This document shows positions 44,096-57,200 of a stretch of DNA of 64,000 bases, in pieces. Position 1 is the first letter of the stretch; each line of letters starts with the position of its first letter. The translations under genes were made by a program, and so were the position numbers. The DNA lies in the NCBI RefSeq assembly GCF_024763615.1, contig NC_077223.1, forward strand, positions 60,326,627 to 60,390,626. Direction: 5' to 3'. The notes beneath the pieces were generated by a model. That model saw only the letters and a list, made by a program, of their open reading frames with translations, searched no databases and was not told where the DNA came from. Source of the DNA: Phlebotomus papatasi. Lineage: Eukaryota > Arthropoda > Insecta > Diptera > Psychodidae.

Positions 44096-44446
44096 AGACA
44101 CTGTAGGGATCTTTGTCCACTGATAACATGATCAACCGACGTAGGTCCAAGTAGTGTGGACATAAAAATCAGTGTTCACAACTATTCCACATTTACTACT
44201 ATACCAGTTTCTCCCCTATAATGTTCAGGAGTTCCAACAATTCGCAAAGTTTTTTTTTGCAATCAGCAATTGATTTACCTATTCAAGATCACCTTCTAAA
44301 ACACATCCAAAAACGAAAAAAATCGTACGACACAAAATTTCGAACAATCCCAAAAAGACATGGTGAAACAGAAGGATGAGAAAAAATAAAGGAGATGGTT
44401 TGTGAGATGAATTCCGGAGCGGGGCACCGAAGATCTCAAATCGCTA

Positions 44447-44668
44447 TAGGGGAAGGTGGGGCTACTTTGAGCTTTGGGATTAGATTGTTATCCAACATTT
44501 TCGCCTATTTCTAAATGAAGCTGGTCCTTACAATTATTTTATTTAGATCCACAATTATTTTGTCTATCCAAATTACATCATGTTAAAACCCAGTTTCCTT
44601 TAGAAATATGCAAAAAATCGTATAACAATGTAGCCCCACAGCTCAAAGTAGCTCCAGCTCCCCCAATA
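44447..44668. mobile_element. MITE, TAGGGG family
   Basis: TAGGGGAAGGTGGGGCTACT at the left is answered by TAGCTCCAGCTCCCCCAATA at the right. It is related to 38192-38415. Confidence 0.75.
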
Positions 44669-45001
44669 TCTTTGGGCAATATCCTTATCCTGAGGGCGCG
44701 GGGGAAGTGGTAAAATGGAAATATTGCGGAGTGAAAAAAAATCAACGGATTATTATGTGGGGGAAACATAACCTTCGGACGACTCAAGATTCCAACAACT
44801 TGATTGATTTGACCTGTTATAATAACATATTTTAATAGATAGTTCCATGCTTGATATCTCCTGAAAAGAGCCATGGATCAAATCTATTAGATGCATTAAA
44901 AAAAAGTTGAGTTATCCGAAGCTTGAGTCGTCCAAAGGTAGAGCGTTTTCCAGTACTGCACTTTCGATAGCGTTTGAGCTGTAAAAATAGTGTGATGTAC
45001 G

Positions 45002-45257
45002 TACACTGAGAAAAAAATGGGGATACAATTAACTTTTTTTCCTAATAATTTTAACACTTTTTAGGTGCAAAAATATATCAAAATTTTTTAATGTTAATTT
45101 TACACCTTTTTAAGGGTAAAATTAACATGAAAAAGGGTAATTTTAACCCCTAATGCACCAAAAAAGCCTAATATTTACACCGATTTCGGATCAACACTGC
45201 AGGGTAAAATAAACATTTCCGGAATATTAATTTAACTTTTTCGGATTTCTCTCAGTA
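45002..45257. mobile_element. MITE, CACTGAGA family, copy 2
   Basis: TA-CACTGAGAAAAAAATGG at the left and TTTCTCTCAG-TA at the right. Very similar to 4025-4278 throughout. Confidence 0.8.
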
Positions 45258-45896
45258 TAGTCAAAATTTTCAAAATGTCATACAATAATATGTATCTTCT
45301 CGTGATGTCTTCAAGCAGATTTTCCCACGGTAATTCTATGGAAATCGATGAGTATAGTATAACTTTTAAGGTGGAATAGGGAAAACTCATCCAGCGGAAG
45401 AAAAGCAAGTCACTCTGGGGAGTTTCTTGTGATTTGTGCGTCGACCAGAGGCTCAATTTATCAAATTCACATGCAAAATGATGACAAAGAGCCTCGATCT
45501 CAGGATTCTTCCCTGTGATGCTATATAGTAGAGAGAGAGAGGGAGGTTGGAGGAAAACTTTAATTCCATCCACGTCATCATAGATATACACCAGTGGAGA
45601 GAACCCCAAAAGTTGTTGTTGGTGTTGGAAAAAGGAGAGAATTTTCTCAATTGGTAGACGGGAATCCTATTAAGAAGATCTTAAGCTGCTGCTTGAGAAA
45701 CAAAAAGCACCGAACTGAGAAGGGAAATAGGAGTATAAAGTTATTCCTGTCGCGTTGGATTTTCCCTCGTGCTTTCATGAGTTTTTCCCTCCGAATCACC
45801 AAAATGGAGCAATATTTCTTCCGCCCATCTTTCTATTTACCTAACTTTCTCTCATGCCCATAATAAATAAAAGAACAATATTTTTTTTATACTCAC

Positions 45897-45947
45897 GATC
45901 TTCGCCGACGCAGGACATTCCTGGAGCAGACGGTACATTAGGAAATA
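45897..45947 (-). CDS. aPKC: aPKC exon: PB1-to-pseudosubstrate linker
   Basis: A micro-exon of 51 bases: two bases of a split valine codon, sixteen codons reading FPNVPSAPGMSCVGED, and one base that completes arginine with the next exon, giving GEDRSIYRRG. This matches the segment between the PB1 domain and the pseudosubstrate in aPKCs (VFPNVP.APG..C.GEDRSIYRRG). The acceptor is TTCTCTTACAG and the donor is GTGAGT. The PB1 domain itself is not found in the window and must be further right. Confidence 0.93.
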
Positions 45948-46357
45948 CTGTAAGAGAAAAATAAAAATCAATTAAAAATTTATTGAAAAAATAAATATTT
46001 CTTTCCACAAATTTAATTGCAGATTATTGGGAGGATTTTATTTTCTATCTTTCTTTTTTTTTTGCATGAAAATTGTCATCTGTTGTTGGAATAAATCATC
46101 GTCAATTTACAAACAAAATCCTCCGCAAATATTTGCTTGTCGGAATATTTTAATAATTCGTTCTATTCATTCCAATATGGTTTTGCTCGTTTTGCTGTTT
46201 TTTTTTCTCGGGAAAAAAACAATCGCATAAATTTTCCACTTTTCACACACATTCTTTTAAATTGAGCTCACTTGATTGTCCAGGAAACTTCAGATGACTG
46301 ATTTAGTATAAATGTTTTATTTGTCGAAGCGATTCAAAGAAAAAAGATACTAGTGTA

Positions 46358-46498
46358 AAGGCCTTGACAGACCTGAGGATTAGCCGAGAGACGGCTTAGC
46401 GTAATTATATTCGAAATAATGGTCTAACTACATTTCCGTCATTTTCCACTAAGTCGTCTCTCGGCTTAAGTCGTAAGTGTGTCTAGGGCATAAGCCTT
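46358..46498. mobile_element. MITE, AAGGCCTTGACAG family, intact copy
   Basis: 141 bp with imperfect inverted ends: AAGGCCTTGACAGACC at the left and GTGTCTAGGGCATAAGCCTT at the right. TTAGCCGAGAGACGGCTTAG on the left answers CTAAGTCGTCTCTCGGCTTA on the right. It is the empty-site version of the element split by the big array at 51672-59413. Other copies are at 47380-47514 and 60106-60247. Confidence 0.85.
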
Positions 46499-47032
46499 AA
46501 TGGGGGCTCACTTAAATAACATTACAATCTTAGAGGGAAAATGGGGAACTGAAGGTGCCATCCATTTTTCAACTTCCTCGGAGTGAACTATCCACGACGA
46601 CTGATGCTCACTCACCGAAGTACTGATGTTAATTGCCACAAGTAACAAGACCACCATATAGCAACCTTCAGCACCCGCCTAGGGATGGTGTGTTGGGTGT
46701 GTCATAGGAATGGAGGATTAGGATTGGGGGGTTTGGCCGTCGACTGGGTTAACAACTGTCGAATAGGCCATACGCTCTACAATAGCATGTGTTAGAAGAA
46801 ATATTTTAGTCAAATAGTACTAAACCAGCACGAATTGCTTATGAGTGGATGGTATTTCATATTCGGAGAGACCAGGGTAGTATTCGCCACCAAATGAAAT
46901 TTCCCATTGCGTATAATTTGTGCAAAAAATGTTTGTATGAGGCTGATAAATATTTCAATGAATAGTAAGGGAAGTATATATTTAGAATAAAGAGCGGTTT
47001 CCTCAATATTCTTTCGAAGGTAGACTATAAGA

Positions 47033-47252
47033 TAGGGGGGAAGTGGGGTAGCTTTGAAAGTGGGGAACCTTTGAAATTGGGATTTTCACCTATTTTTAAA
47101 TAAAATTTAAGTCTTATCGTGATATAATTTAGCTGCACAAACATATTGAGAATCTAAAATATATCCCGATTAGGCTAAATTTTATTTAAAAACATGTGAA
47201 AAATTCCAATTTCAAAGGTGCCCCACTTTCAAAGGTGCCACACTTCCCCCTA
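47033..47252. mobile_element. MITE, TAGGGG family
   Basis: TAGGGGGGAAGTGGGGTAGC at the left and GGTGCCACACTTCCCCCTA at the right, with a duplicated CTTTGAAAGTGGGG segment near each end. The closest relative is 249-497. Confidence 0.82.
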
Positions 47253-47379
47253 CCACTATTTAATACTATACGTGGCTAATTCTACCTCGGTCTCCCCTAT
47301 AGTTTTAGCATATTTATTTTACCGGGTGCGCTAGATAGAACGCTCGCTCAGTGTTGCAAGTGCTTGTGTGCTCGAAACA

Positions 47380-47514
47380 CTTACGACTTAAGCCGAGATC
47401 GAGAGGCGACTTAACATAATTATAATCAAAATAATGATTAGACAACTTTCCCATCAGTTTCCCACTAAGTTTCTCTCGGCTTAAACCGTAAGTCTGTCAA
47501 GAGCATAAGGTTCA
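47380..47514. mobile_element. MITE, AAGGCCTTGACAG family, diverged copy
   Basis: AACACTTACGACTTAAGCCG at one end and AAACCGTAAGTCTGTCAAGA at the other, in the inverse order to 46358-46498. The outermost tips have decayed. Confidence 0.7.
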
Positions 47515-48569
47515 AAATCTCTTTAAAATCTTGGTTATGTATTGGATACCCTTCTTGGCAAAAATTTACTTATTTTATATTTTTCCTTACAATTCCCTTG
47601 TTTCCCTCTACGGTCATACGCTTTTTGCTTTATTTCGATAACGGCTCCGACCATTATTTTATTTTCGAATATGTTTTGATCGTTTTCATCGTGGCCCAGT
47701 TAAACATCTCGTCCATAGATCGGGTAGAATAACTTAATTCAAAACATAATTCAAATACGAATTTTTTAGAACACATAATCATAATCTTATTTCCTGATTC
47801 TTTATGCTCCGGATAAATTGAAATTCCGTTCATGTTCATAATAGCTCCGGCACGGCACACCTTTTAGATTTGGAAAATTTCAAAAAGGTAATATTCTCAT
47901 GCCTCTCTTTCACAAATGTTGTGCATATGTCTGTTTATCCTACTCTTTTGGGGTCTTCTTTTTTTTGACACTAAACTAAATTAAATTTAGTTCAATCCAA
48001 TTCTGTGTTCGAAAGAAAAGGACACGAATTTTGATTTCATGAAATTTTACTAAGCTAAAATGTGTTCCGGAGGCGTAAGTTTCAGTTTTAAAACATTCCC
48101 ATTTAAATCAGGTTCTGAATTAGTTTATTCTACCCTGGTACCCGTAACTAGAAATTTAAGATTTTTCGAGGTTAAGGTTAAATATTCTGGAAGGCTAATC
48201 CTTCAATCGATTTAGTCAAATTTGGATGTATCTAAAAGACCTCTAAATTGCCAATGTGGTTACATGATTTTTGATAAAAGATCAGAGGATTCACACTTGC
48301 GACCTTTGATACCAATTTTACTTTTCTGGAATGGTTTTCTAAAAATGTAATATGATCTATTTTAAATCGATAAGACAATCAATAACACACCCAAAAAACG
48401 CAAAAAATAATTGACAAAGAGCACTATTTTGAAAGATTAAGCATTCCGGAAAACGGGGGATGCTGCCCCACCACCTCTTAAATTTTTTTTTTTTTAAATA
48501 TTTTTTGTTGGCTGTATGCAGTTGGGAGGATATTATTACAATAATATTTTTTTTATTATATTTAGTACA

Positions 48570-48785
48570 TAGGGGAAACTGGGCCACCACCAAACACAGG
48601 GTAGCACCAAACACTAATTTTTATTTCTAAACTACTTGGACTATCTCGACCATTTCTTTAGTGGACAAGCATCCCTATAATGCCTTAAAATTTCTATAAG
48701 CCTTGTTCTCTGAATTCGAATATCTAATTAAAAAATTACAGTGTTTGGTGCTACCCCGTGTTTAGTGGTGCCCCAGTTTCCCCTA
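48570..48785. mobile_element. MITE, TAGGGGAAACTGGGCCACCA ends
   Basis: TAGGGGAAACTGGGCCACCA on the left is answered by TGGTGCCCCAGTTTCCCCTA on the right. AGGGTAGCACCAAACACT also pairs with AGTGTTTGGTGCTACCCC. It shares tip design with the TAGGGG elements, but the interior is unrelated. Confidence 0.85.
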
Positions 48786-51700
48786 TATATTAAAAATTAC
48801 AGTTTTATTAATTGATTTTAGGTTATTAAACTTCTTTGGTCGTTCATAAAACTTCATACAACACCGGATATGTCACAAATATGTATTTCAATTATCTTTG
48901 CATATAATAGTTTTTACCAAGCGCCTGGCAAGTTAGCCTTTTTATATGGAGCTATTTGAAGCCAATTCCTAAATTGATCTCGGACTCAGCTCACAGTGCT
49001 CCAAGGGAAAAATTTATTTAAACAAAAATTTAGTATATTTATCCCTCCATACGGAAAGGTATCTTATAATACGGAAAAACTTCTCACTTTTTAAATATTT
49101 AGCATAACGATCACGAATGCAGAAAAATTCCCATACGCATTTGTATGTGAAAGTAAGAAATTGGCTTCAACTTTGAAGACCACTCGCCGGAGACTAGGTT
49201 TTTACTATTAAAATAAAGTATTGTAGAGAAATATACTAAAGTCGTAATAATAAGTAATCAAAAATCACCTTTAATAAAGTTTAATTTATGAGGTAAAAAT
49301 CTTTAATTATTTCAAAATAATTTAAACAATCTAAGTTAAAATTTATAGATTGAACAAGAAATTTTGTTTAATTTGTCAAGGCATAAATTATATTTAAAGT
49401 AATATATAACCATGTGCGCAAGAAGAGGAATTCTTTGAATTAATAAATAATATCACAACTTTAATCAAACCAATGATATCATTTGATAGGCTAAAAATTT
49501 AATTTATTATCTTGGCGAAAATGAGGAATTGTGAGTCAGTCTGAGAGGAGGGAGAAAAGTGGATAAACCACAAACTGGAGTCATGTGTTTGTTCTCATTA
49601 AGTCAATGAGAAAGTTTTCCCGTTGAAACAAACTCCCACAAGAGTGCAAGGGGCGTAGGGTAGAATATACACATCCTACCCCCTCCCCCATCTCTACCAA
49701 GATGATGCTTATAACTATAAGGAAAAAGGCTCAATCCCTGTGAAATAGTATCCAAAGTTGTAATTTGATGAAGCCTCCAGGGTGAAATTTTCAAGGATGA
49801 AAATCCTTTTCCTTTTCCCCATCACACCATTCCTAGCCCACTTAAAATGTAATTTTCAAACAATGAGTCTTGCGGAAAAGTCAGAGATCATATCAATGGA
49901 CTTTTTTGTTGGGAGTTGAGGAGGATGAAGTGACTGAAATGGAAATGTAAGGCTTTCTTACATCTTTTTTTTCGAGTTGGTTGCTCGAGGGTACCCTCTA
50001 TTGGAATACTTCATAGAGAAATGGATGTTTGAAGAGTTTATAGTTCAACAAGTTGATTTTGAGTGGTTGGAAAATATGCATATACGTAATTAAGAAAATA
50101 TTGATATTTTCCAACAAAATTGGTATAAAAGTTAGCATTACATTTTATAATAGGTATTTATCTCTGTATAAAAGTTAGTCTGATATAAAAATAGAAGTGA
50201 TTACACTTTCTTTAGAGTTATAAAATTTCTAAAGTTTTGTCTTATTAGCATATCCCCCAGTTCTACAATATTTTGCATAAAGTTTGCCCGAGAGAAAGTG
50301 AATGAGAATGTGAGAAAAAAGAAAGATGACGTACCCTGAATAGAACTCATGTTAGAAAGAATCTAAAGTTAGTCCAGAGAATGTGATTCTTATCGCCTAT
50401 ATATGTTCACCGTAAGCAAATTGAGAGTTATTTCACACAAAAGAAAACCTTTCTATAGAGGCAAGTGCTAAAAGTCAAGACATCTCTCTCACACATTTTG
50501 AATATTCTTGCTATGCTTTTAAGTTAAGTCTGTGGATGCTTAATAATGAAGTTTGAGGACAATAGAATGTTACACAATGATGTGTCAGACTTAATCCTTG
50601 AGATAAATCTCTCTCTCTCTTTCGTCCAACTTCCACCGTCCTAATCCTGAATACATTTTAAAGATTTCGGGTTCGAGGTGGTGCTCTAATTCCTTACTTT
50701 CCTAGCGTAAATCCCTCACTATCTTGTTCACCTCAATGTTACTTTATCTCACAATTGGCACCAACTTTTCTTATATATCCCCAATTTTAATTGTTTTGTT
50801 TTTACAATTTTCATCCTTGGAAATTTGCCAAAAACAACTCTTGGAAAAATTTTATCTGGAACAATCTTTCTACCAATATGGATGAGAAAAAAAACTTCAC
50901 TTCGTGAAAATATGTTAGGAGAAAAATTCTTTTAACAAAAGAAATTCTTCGATGAATTTTATCTCCTAAGATTCAATGAAATTGAATAATCTTTCCTACT
51001 AGCAAATAAATTCACTGTCCTATTCTATTATAGTAAAACCGCAGTAATGCAAAAAATATATAAAAGTTAAGCCAGTGTGAAGATCATCGCCCTAAAACAA
51101 GATGATTATTTGAAAATTATTTTCTGCTTTTTACCAATTATTTTCTGCAATAATATTCCATTAACTAATGCAAAAGATTTTGCAAAAAAAAATTGTAAAA
51201 AAGTAAGAAATAATTTAAAAAAAATCATTTTATTTTGGAGTGACGATTCGACTTTCGGTATCGATGTATCGATACATGCTTCAGTCACTTTCAGGGCAAA
51301 AATAAGCAGCAAAATATTAAATTTTGGTCAGTAAAAACTTTAATCTTTACAAAACTCGGTCTAATTTTTTGTATGACTCACATGATTAAGAGTTGATTTT
51401 TTTATTTTCCCTTGGATAAAATTTGCAATAAAATTTCCTTGGTTTTATTGCCTCTATACAGAGGGCACCCTAATACGAGTTTCAAACTGGAGGTTTAGCC
51501 TAGTTCCCGAAAGGGCTTTGAAAATCTAAACTACAACAAATTTTAATAGTTTTTTTTATAACGGATTGTCTTTCAGATGCAATTCTAAATCAAATACCTC
51601 CCAAAAATCTTGCCGAAAAATAAATTTGCGAAGATATGTGACTAAACCCTGAAGCTCGTATCATATACGGGAAGGGCCTTGACAGACATGAGGATTAGCC

Positions 51701-52079
51701 GAGAGGTGGCTTAGCGTAATTATATTAGGAATAATGGTTTAACTACACAGAGAAAAATTTTGAGTTAGAAAAAATTAAGAAACGTGGTTTTGAATCAAGA
51801 GTACAAGAATTTCAAACTATTTTCCCCTATAATTGAGATATTTTGCGCTTGAATTTCTCTAAAAGAGTATGATAGTTTAAAAAATAGAATAAATTGTGCT
51901 TAATAATAGGAGAACAGTGGGTTTGATTTTAGAGAATCGTAGTTTTGAACACTGATAGAGCATACAGAAGTTTTAAAGTTAGAAGGTCATGGTTTTGATT
52001 TTAGAGTATAGAGGTTTCAAGTTAAGAATATTTTGGTTTTGATCTTAGCGAAATCATCGTTTCGAAATAAGAGTATAGT

Positions 52080-54232
52080 GGTTTTGAATTCTATTATACT
52101 ATTATGGTCTTGATTTTAGAGTATTGTGGTTTTGATTTTAGAAACTTATGGGTTTGATTTTAGAGTATCGTGGTTTTGATTTTAGAGTATCGTGGTTTTG
52201 ATTTTAGAAACTTATGGTTTTGATTTTAGAAACTTTTGGTTTTGATTTTAGAGTATGATGGTTTTGATTTTAGAGTCTCATGGTTTTGATTTTAGAGTAT
52301 CAGGGTTTTGATTTTAGAGTCTCATGGTTTTGATTTTAGAGCATTGTGGTTTTGATTTTAGAAACTTATGGTTTTGTTTTTAGAAACTTATGGATTTGAT
52401 TTTAGAAACTTATGGTTTTGATTTTAGAGTATCATGGTTTTGATTTTAGAAACTTATGGTTTTGTTTTTAGAAACATATGGGTTTGATTTTAGAAACTTA
52501 TGGTTTTGATTTTAGAGTATCATGGTTTTGATTTTAGAAACTTATGGTTTTGTTTTTAGAAACATATGGGTTTGATTTTAGAAACTTATGGTTTTGATTT
52601 TAGAGTATCATGGTTTTGATTTTAGAAACTTATGGTTTTGATTTTAGAAACTTATGGGTTTGATTTTAGAAACTTATGGGTTTGATTTTAGAAACTTATG
52701 GGTTTGATTTTAGAGTCTCATGGTTTTGATTTTAGAGTATCAGGGTTTTGATTTTAGAGTCTTATGGTTTTGATTTTAGAGTATCGTGGTTTTGATTTTA
52801 GAAACTTTTGGTTTTGATTTTAGAGTATGATGGTTTTGATTTTAGAGTATCATGGTTTTGATTTTAGAGTCTCATGGTTTTGATTTTAGAGTATCAGGGT
52901 TTTGAATTTAGAGTCTCATGGTTTTGATTTTAGAGCATTGTGGTTTTGATTTTAGAAACTTATGGTTTTGTTTTTAGAAACTTATGGATTTGATTTTAGA
53001 AACTTATGGTTTTGATTTTAGAGTATCATGGTTTTGATTTTAGAAACTTATGGTTTTGTTTTTAGAAACATATGGGTTTGATTTTAGAAACTTATGGTTT
53101 TGATTTTAGAGTATCATGGTTTTGATTTTAGAAACTTATGGTTTTGATTTTAGAAACTTATGGGTTTGATTTTAGAAACTTATGGGTTTGATTTTAGAAA
53201 CTTATGGGTTTGATTTTAGAGTCTCATGGTTTTGATTTTAGAGTATCAGGGTTTTGATTTTAGAGTATTGTGGTTTTGATTTTAGAGTATCGTGGTTTTG
53301 ATTTTAGAGCATTGTGGTTTTGATTTTAGAAACTTATGGTTTTGTTTTTAGATACTTATGGGTTTGATTTTAGAAACTTATGGTTTTGATTTTAGAAACT
53401 TATGGGTTTGATTTTAGAAACTTATGGGTTTGATTCTAGAAACTTATGGTTTTGATTTTAGAGTATCATGGTTTTGATTTTAGAGTCTCATGGTTTTGAT
53501 TTTAGAGTATTATGGTTTTGATTTTAGAGTATTGTGGTTTTGATTTTAGAGTATTGTGGTTTTGATTTTAGAGTATTGTGGTTTTGATTTTAGAAACTTA
53601 TGGGTTTGATTTTAGAAACTTATGGTTTTGATTTTAGAAACTTATGGGTTTGATTTTAGAAACTTATGGGTTTGATTTTAGAAACTTATGGGTTTGATTC
53701 TAGAAACTTATGGGTTTGATTTTAGAAACTTATGGGTTTGATTTTAGAAACTTATGGGTTTGATTCTAGAAACTTATGGTTTTGATTTTAGAGTATCATG
53801 GTTTTGATTTTAGAGTCTCATGGTTTTGATTTTAGAGTATTATGGTTTTGATTTTAGAGTATTGTGGTTTTGATTTTAGAGTATTGTGGTTTTGATTTTA
53901 GAGTATTGTGGTTTTGATTTTAGAAACTTATGGGTTTGATTTTAGAAACTTATGGTTTTGATTTTAGAGTATCATGGTTTTTATTTTAGAAACTCATGGT
54001 TTTGATTTTAGAGTATTGTGGTTTTGATTTTAGAGTATTGTGGTTTTGATTTTAGAAACTTATGGGTTTGATTTTAGAAACTTATGGGTTTGATTTTAGA
54101 AACTTATGGGTTTGATTTTAGAGTATCGTGGTTTTGATTTTAGAAACTTATGGGTTTGATTTTAGAAACTTATGGTTTTAATTTTAGAGTATTATGGTTT
54201 TGATTTTAGAGTATCAGGGTTTTGAATTTAGA
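52080..54232 (+). repeat. 22-bp minisatellite, forward half
   Basis: Units read GGTTTTGATTTTAGA plus a seven-base variable part, mainly GTATCAT, GTCTCAT, GTATTGT or AACTTAT. Variants come in a patterned order. A block with GAAACTTATGGATTTG at 52386 recurs at 52980, 594 bases (27 units) later, showing segmental amplification. Confidence 0.95.
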
Positions 54233-57200
54233 AAAACCATAATACTCTAAAATCAAAACCATAAGTTTCTAAAATCAAAACCTTGATACTCTAAAATCGA
54301 AACCATAATACTTTAAAATCAAAACCATAAGTTTCTAAAATCAAAACCATGATACTCTAAAATCAAAACCATAAGTTTCTAAAATCAAAACCACAATACT
54401 CTAAAATCAAAACCATGATACTCTAAAATCAAAACCACAATACTCTAAAATCAAAACCATGATACTCTAAAATCAAAACCATAATACTCTAAAATCAAAA
54501 CCACGTTACTCTAAAATCAAAACCATGATACTCTAAAATCAAAACCATAATACTCTAGAATCAAAACCACGATACTCTAAAATCAAAACCATGAAACTCT
54601 AAAATCAAAACCATAATACTCTAATATCAAAACCACGTTACTCTAAAATCAAAACCATGATACTCTAAAATCAAAACCATAATGCTCTAAAATCAAAACC
54701 ATGATACTCTAAAATCAAAACCATGATACTCTAAAATCAAAACCATAAGTTTCTAAAATCAAAAGCACAATTCTCTAAAATCAAAACCATAAGTTTCTAA
54801 AATCAAAACCACAATACTCTAGAATCAAAACCATGATACTCTAAAATCAAAACCACAATACTCTAAAATCAAAACCATGATACTCTAAAATCAAAACCAT
54901 AATACTCTAAAATCAAAACCACGTTACTCTAAAATCAAAACCATGATACTCTAAAATCAAAACCATAATACTCTAGAATCAAAACCACGATACTCTAAAA
55001 TCAAAACCATGAAACTCTAAAATCAAAACCATAATACTCTAATATCAAAACCACGTTACTCTAAAATCAAAACCATGATACTCTAAAATCAAAACCATAA
55101 TGCTCTAAAATCAAAACCATGATACTCTAAAATCAAAACCATGATACTCTAAAATCAAAACCATAAGTTTCTAAAATCAAAAGCACAATTCTCTAAAATC
55201 AACACCATAAGTTTCTAAAATCAAAACTATACGATACTCTTAAATCAAAACCATGATACTCTAAAATCAAAACCTTGATACTCTAAAATCGAAACCATCA
55301 TACTCTAAAATCAAAACCATAAGTTTCTAAAATCAAAACCATGATACTCTAAAATCAAAACCACAATACTCTAAAAACAAAACCATAATACTCTAAAATC
55401 AAAACCATGATACTCTAAAATCAAAACCATAATACTCTAAAATCAAAACCACGTTACTCTAAAATCAAAACCATGATACTCTAAAATCAAAACCATAATG
55501 CTCTAAAATCAAAACCATGATACTCTAAAATCAAAACCATGATACTCTAAAATCAAAACCATAATACTCTAAAATCAAAACCACGTTACTCTAAAATCAA
55601 AACCATGATACTCTAAAATCAAAACCATAATGCTCTAAAATCAAAACCATGATACTCTAAAATCAAAACCTTGATACTCTAAAATCGAAACCATCGTACT
55701 CTAAAATCAAAACCATAAGTTTCTAAAATCAAAACCATGATACTCTAAAATCAAAACCATAAGTTTCTAAAATCAAAACCATGATACTCTAAAATCAAAA
55801 CCATGATACTCTAAAATCAAAACCATCAGTTTCTAAAATCAAAACCATGATACTCTAAAATCAAAACCACAATACTCTAAAATCAAAACCATGATACTCT
55901 AAAATCAAAACCATAATACTCTAAAATCAAAACCACGTTACTCTAAAATCAAAACCATGATACTCTAAAATCAAAACCATAATACTCTAAAATCAAAACC
56001 ACGTTACTCTAAAATCAAAACCACAATACTCTAAAATCAAAACCACAATACTTTAAAATCAAAACCATGAGTTTCTAAAATCAAAACCATAATACTCTAA
56101 AATCAAAACCATGATACTCTAAAATCAAAACCACAATACTCTAAAATCAAAACCATAATACTCTAAAATCAAAACCATAATACTCTAAAATCAAAACCAC
56201 GTTACTCTAAAATCAAAACCATGATACTCTAAAATCAAAACCATAATACTCTAAAATCAAAACCACGTTACTCTAAAATCAAAACCACAATACTCTAAAA
56301 TCAAAACCATAATACTTTAAAATCAAAACCATGAGTTTCTAAAATCAAAACCATAATACTCTAAAATCAAAACCATGATACTCTAAAATCAAAACCATGA
56401 TACTCTAAAATCAAAACCATAATACTCTAAAATCAAAAGCACAATACTCTAAAATCAAAACCATAAGTTTCTAAAATCAAAACTACGATACTCTTAAATC
56501 AAAACCAGGATACTCTAAAATCAAAACCATGATACTCTAAAATCAAACCTATAAGTTTCTAAAATCAAAACCATGATACTCTAAAATCAAAACCATAATA
56601 CTCTAAAATCAAAACCACGATACTCTAAAATCAAAACCATAAGTTTCTAAAATCAAAACTACGATACTCTTAAATCAAAACCATGATACTCTAAAATCAA
56701 AACCACAATACTCTAAAATCAAAACCACAATACTCTAAAATCAAAACCACAATACTCTAAAATCAAAACCACAGTACTCTAAAATCAAAACCATGATACT
56801 CTAAAATCAAAACCACAATACTCTAAAATCAAAACCACAATACTCTAAAATCAAAACCACAGTACTCTAAAATCAAAACCAAGATACTCTAAAATCAAAA
56901 CCATGATACTCTAAAATCAAAACCATAATACTCTAAAATCAAAACCATGATACTCTAAAATCAAAACCATAATACTCTAAAATCAAAACCATAAGTTTCT
57001 AAAATCAAAACCACAATACTCTAAAATCAAAACCACAATACTCTAAAATCAAAACCACAACACTCTAAAATCAAAACCACGGTACTCTAAAATCAAAACC
57101 ATGATACTCTAAAATCAAAACCACGATACTCTAAAATCAAAACCATAATACTCTAAAATCAAAACCATGAGTTTCTAAAATAAAAACCATGATACTCTAA

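Larger units (their letters stand above)
37212..45896 (-). other. aPKC intron, 8.7 kb
   Basis: This intron lies between the pseudosubstrate exon and the linker exon. It holds MITEs at 38192, 44447 and 45002, a TIR element with a nested palindrome at 38781-40295, repeat copies at 41100-41880, a retrotransposon insertion at 43289-43716 and a minisatellite at 43850-44095. Stretches 37212-38190, 40296-41100, 41880-43275 and 45258-45896 are AT-rich without recognised genes. Open frames in them, for example 42724-42978, have no family resemblance. Confidence 0.85.
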
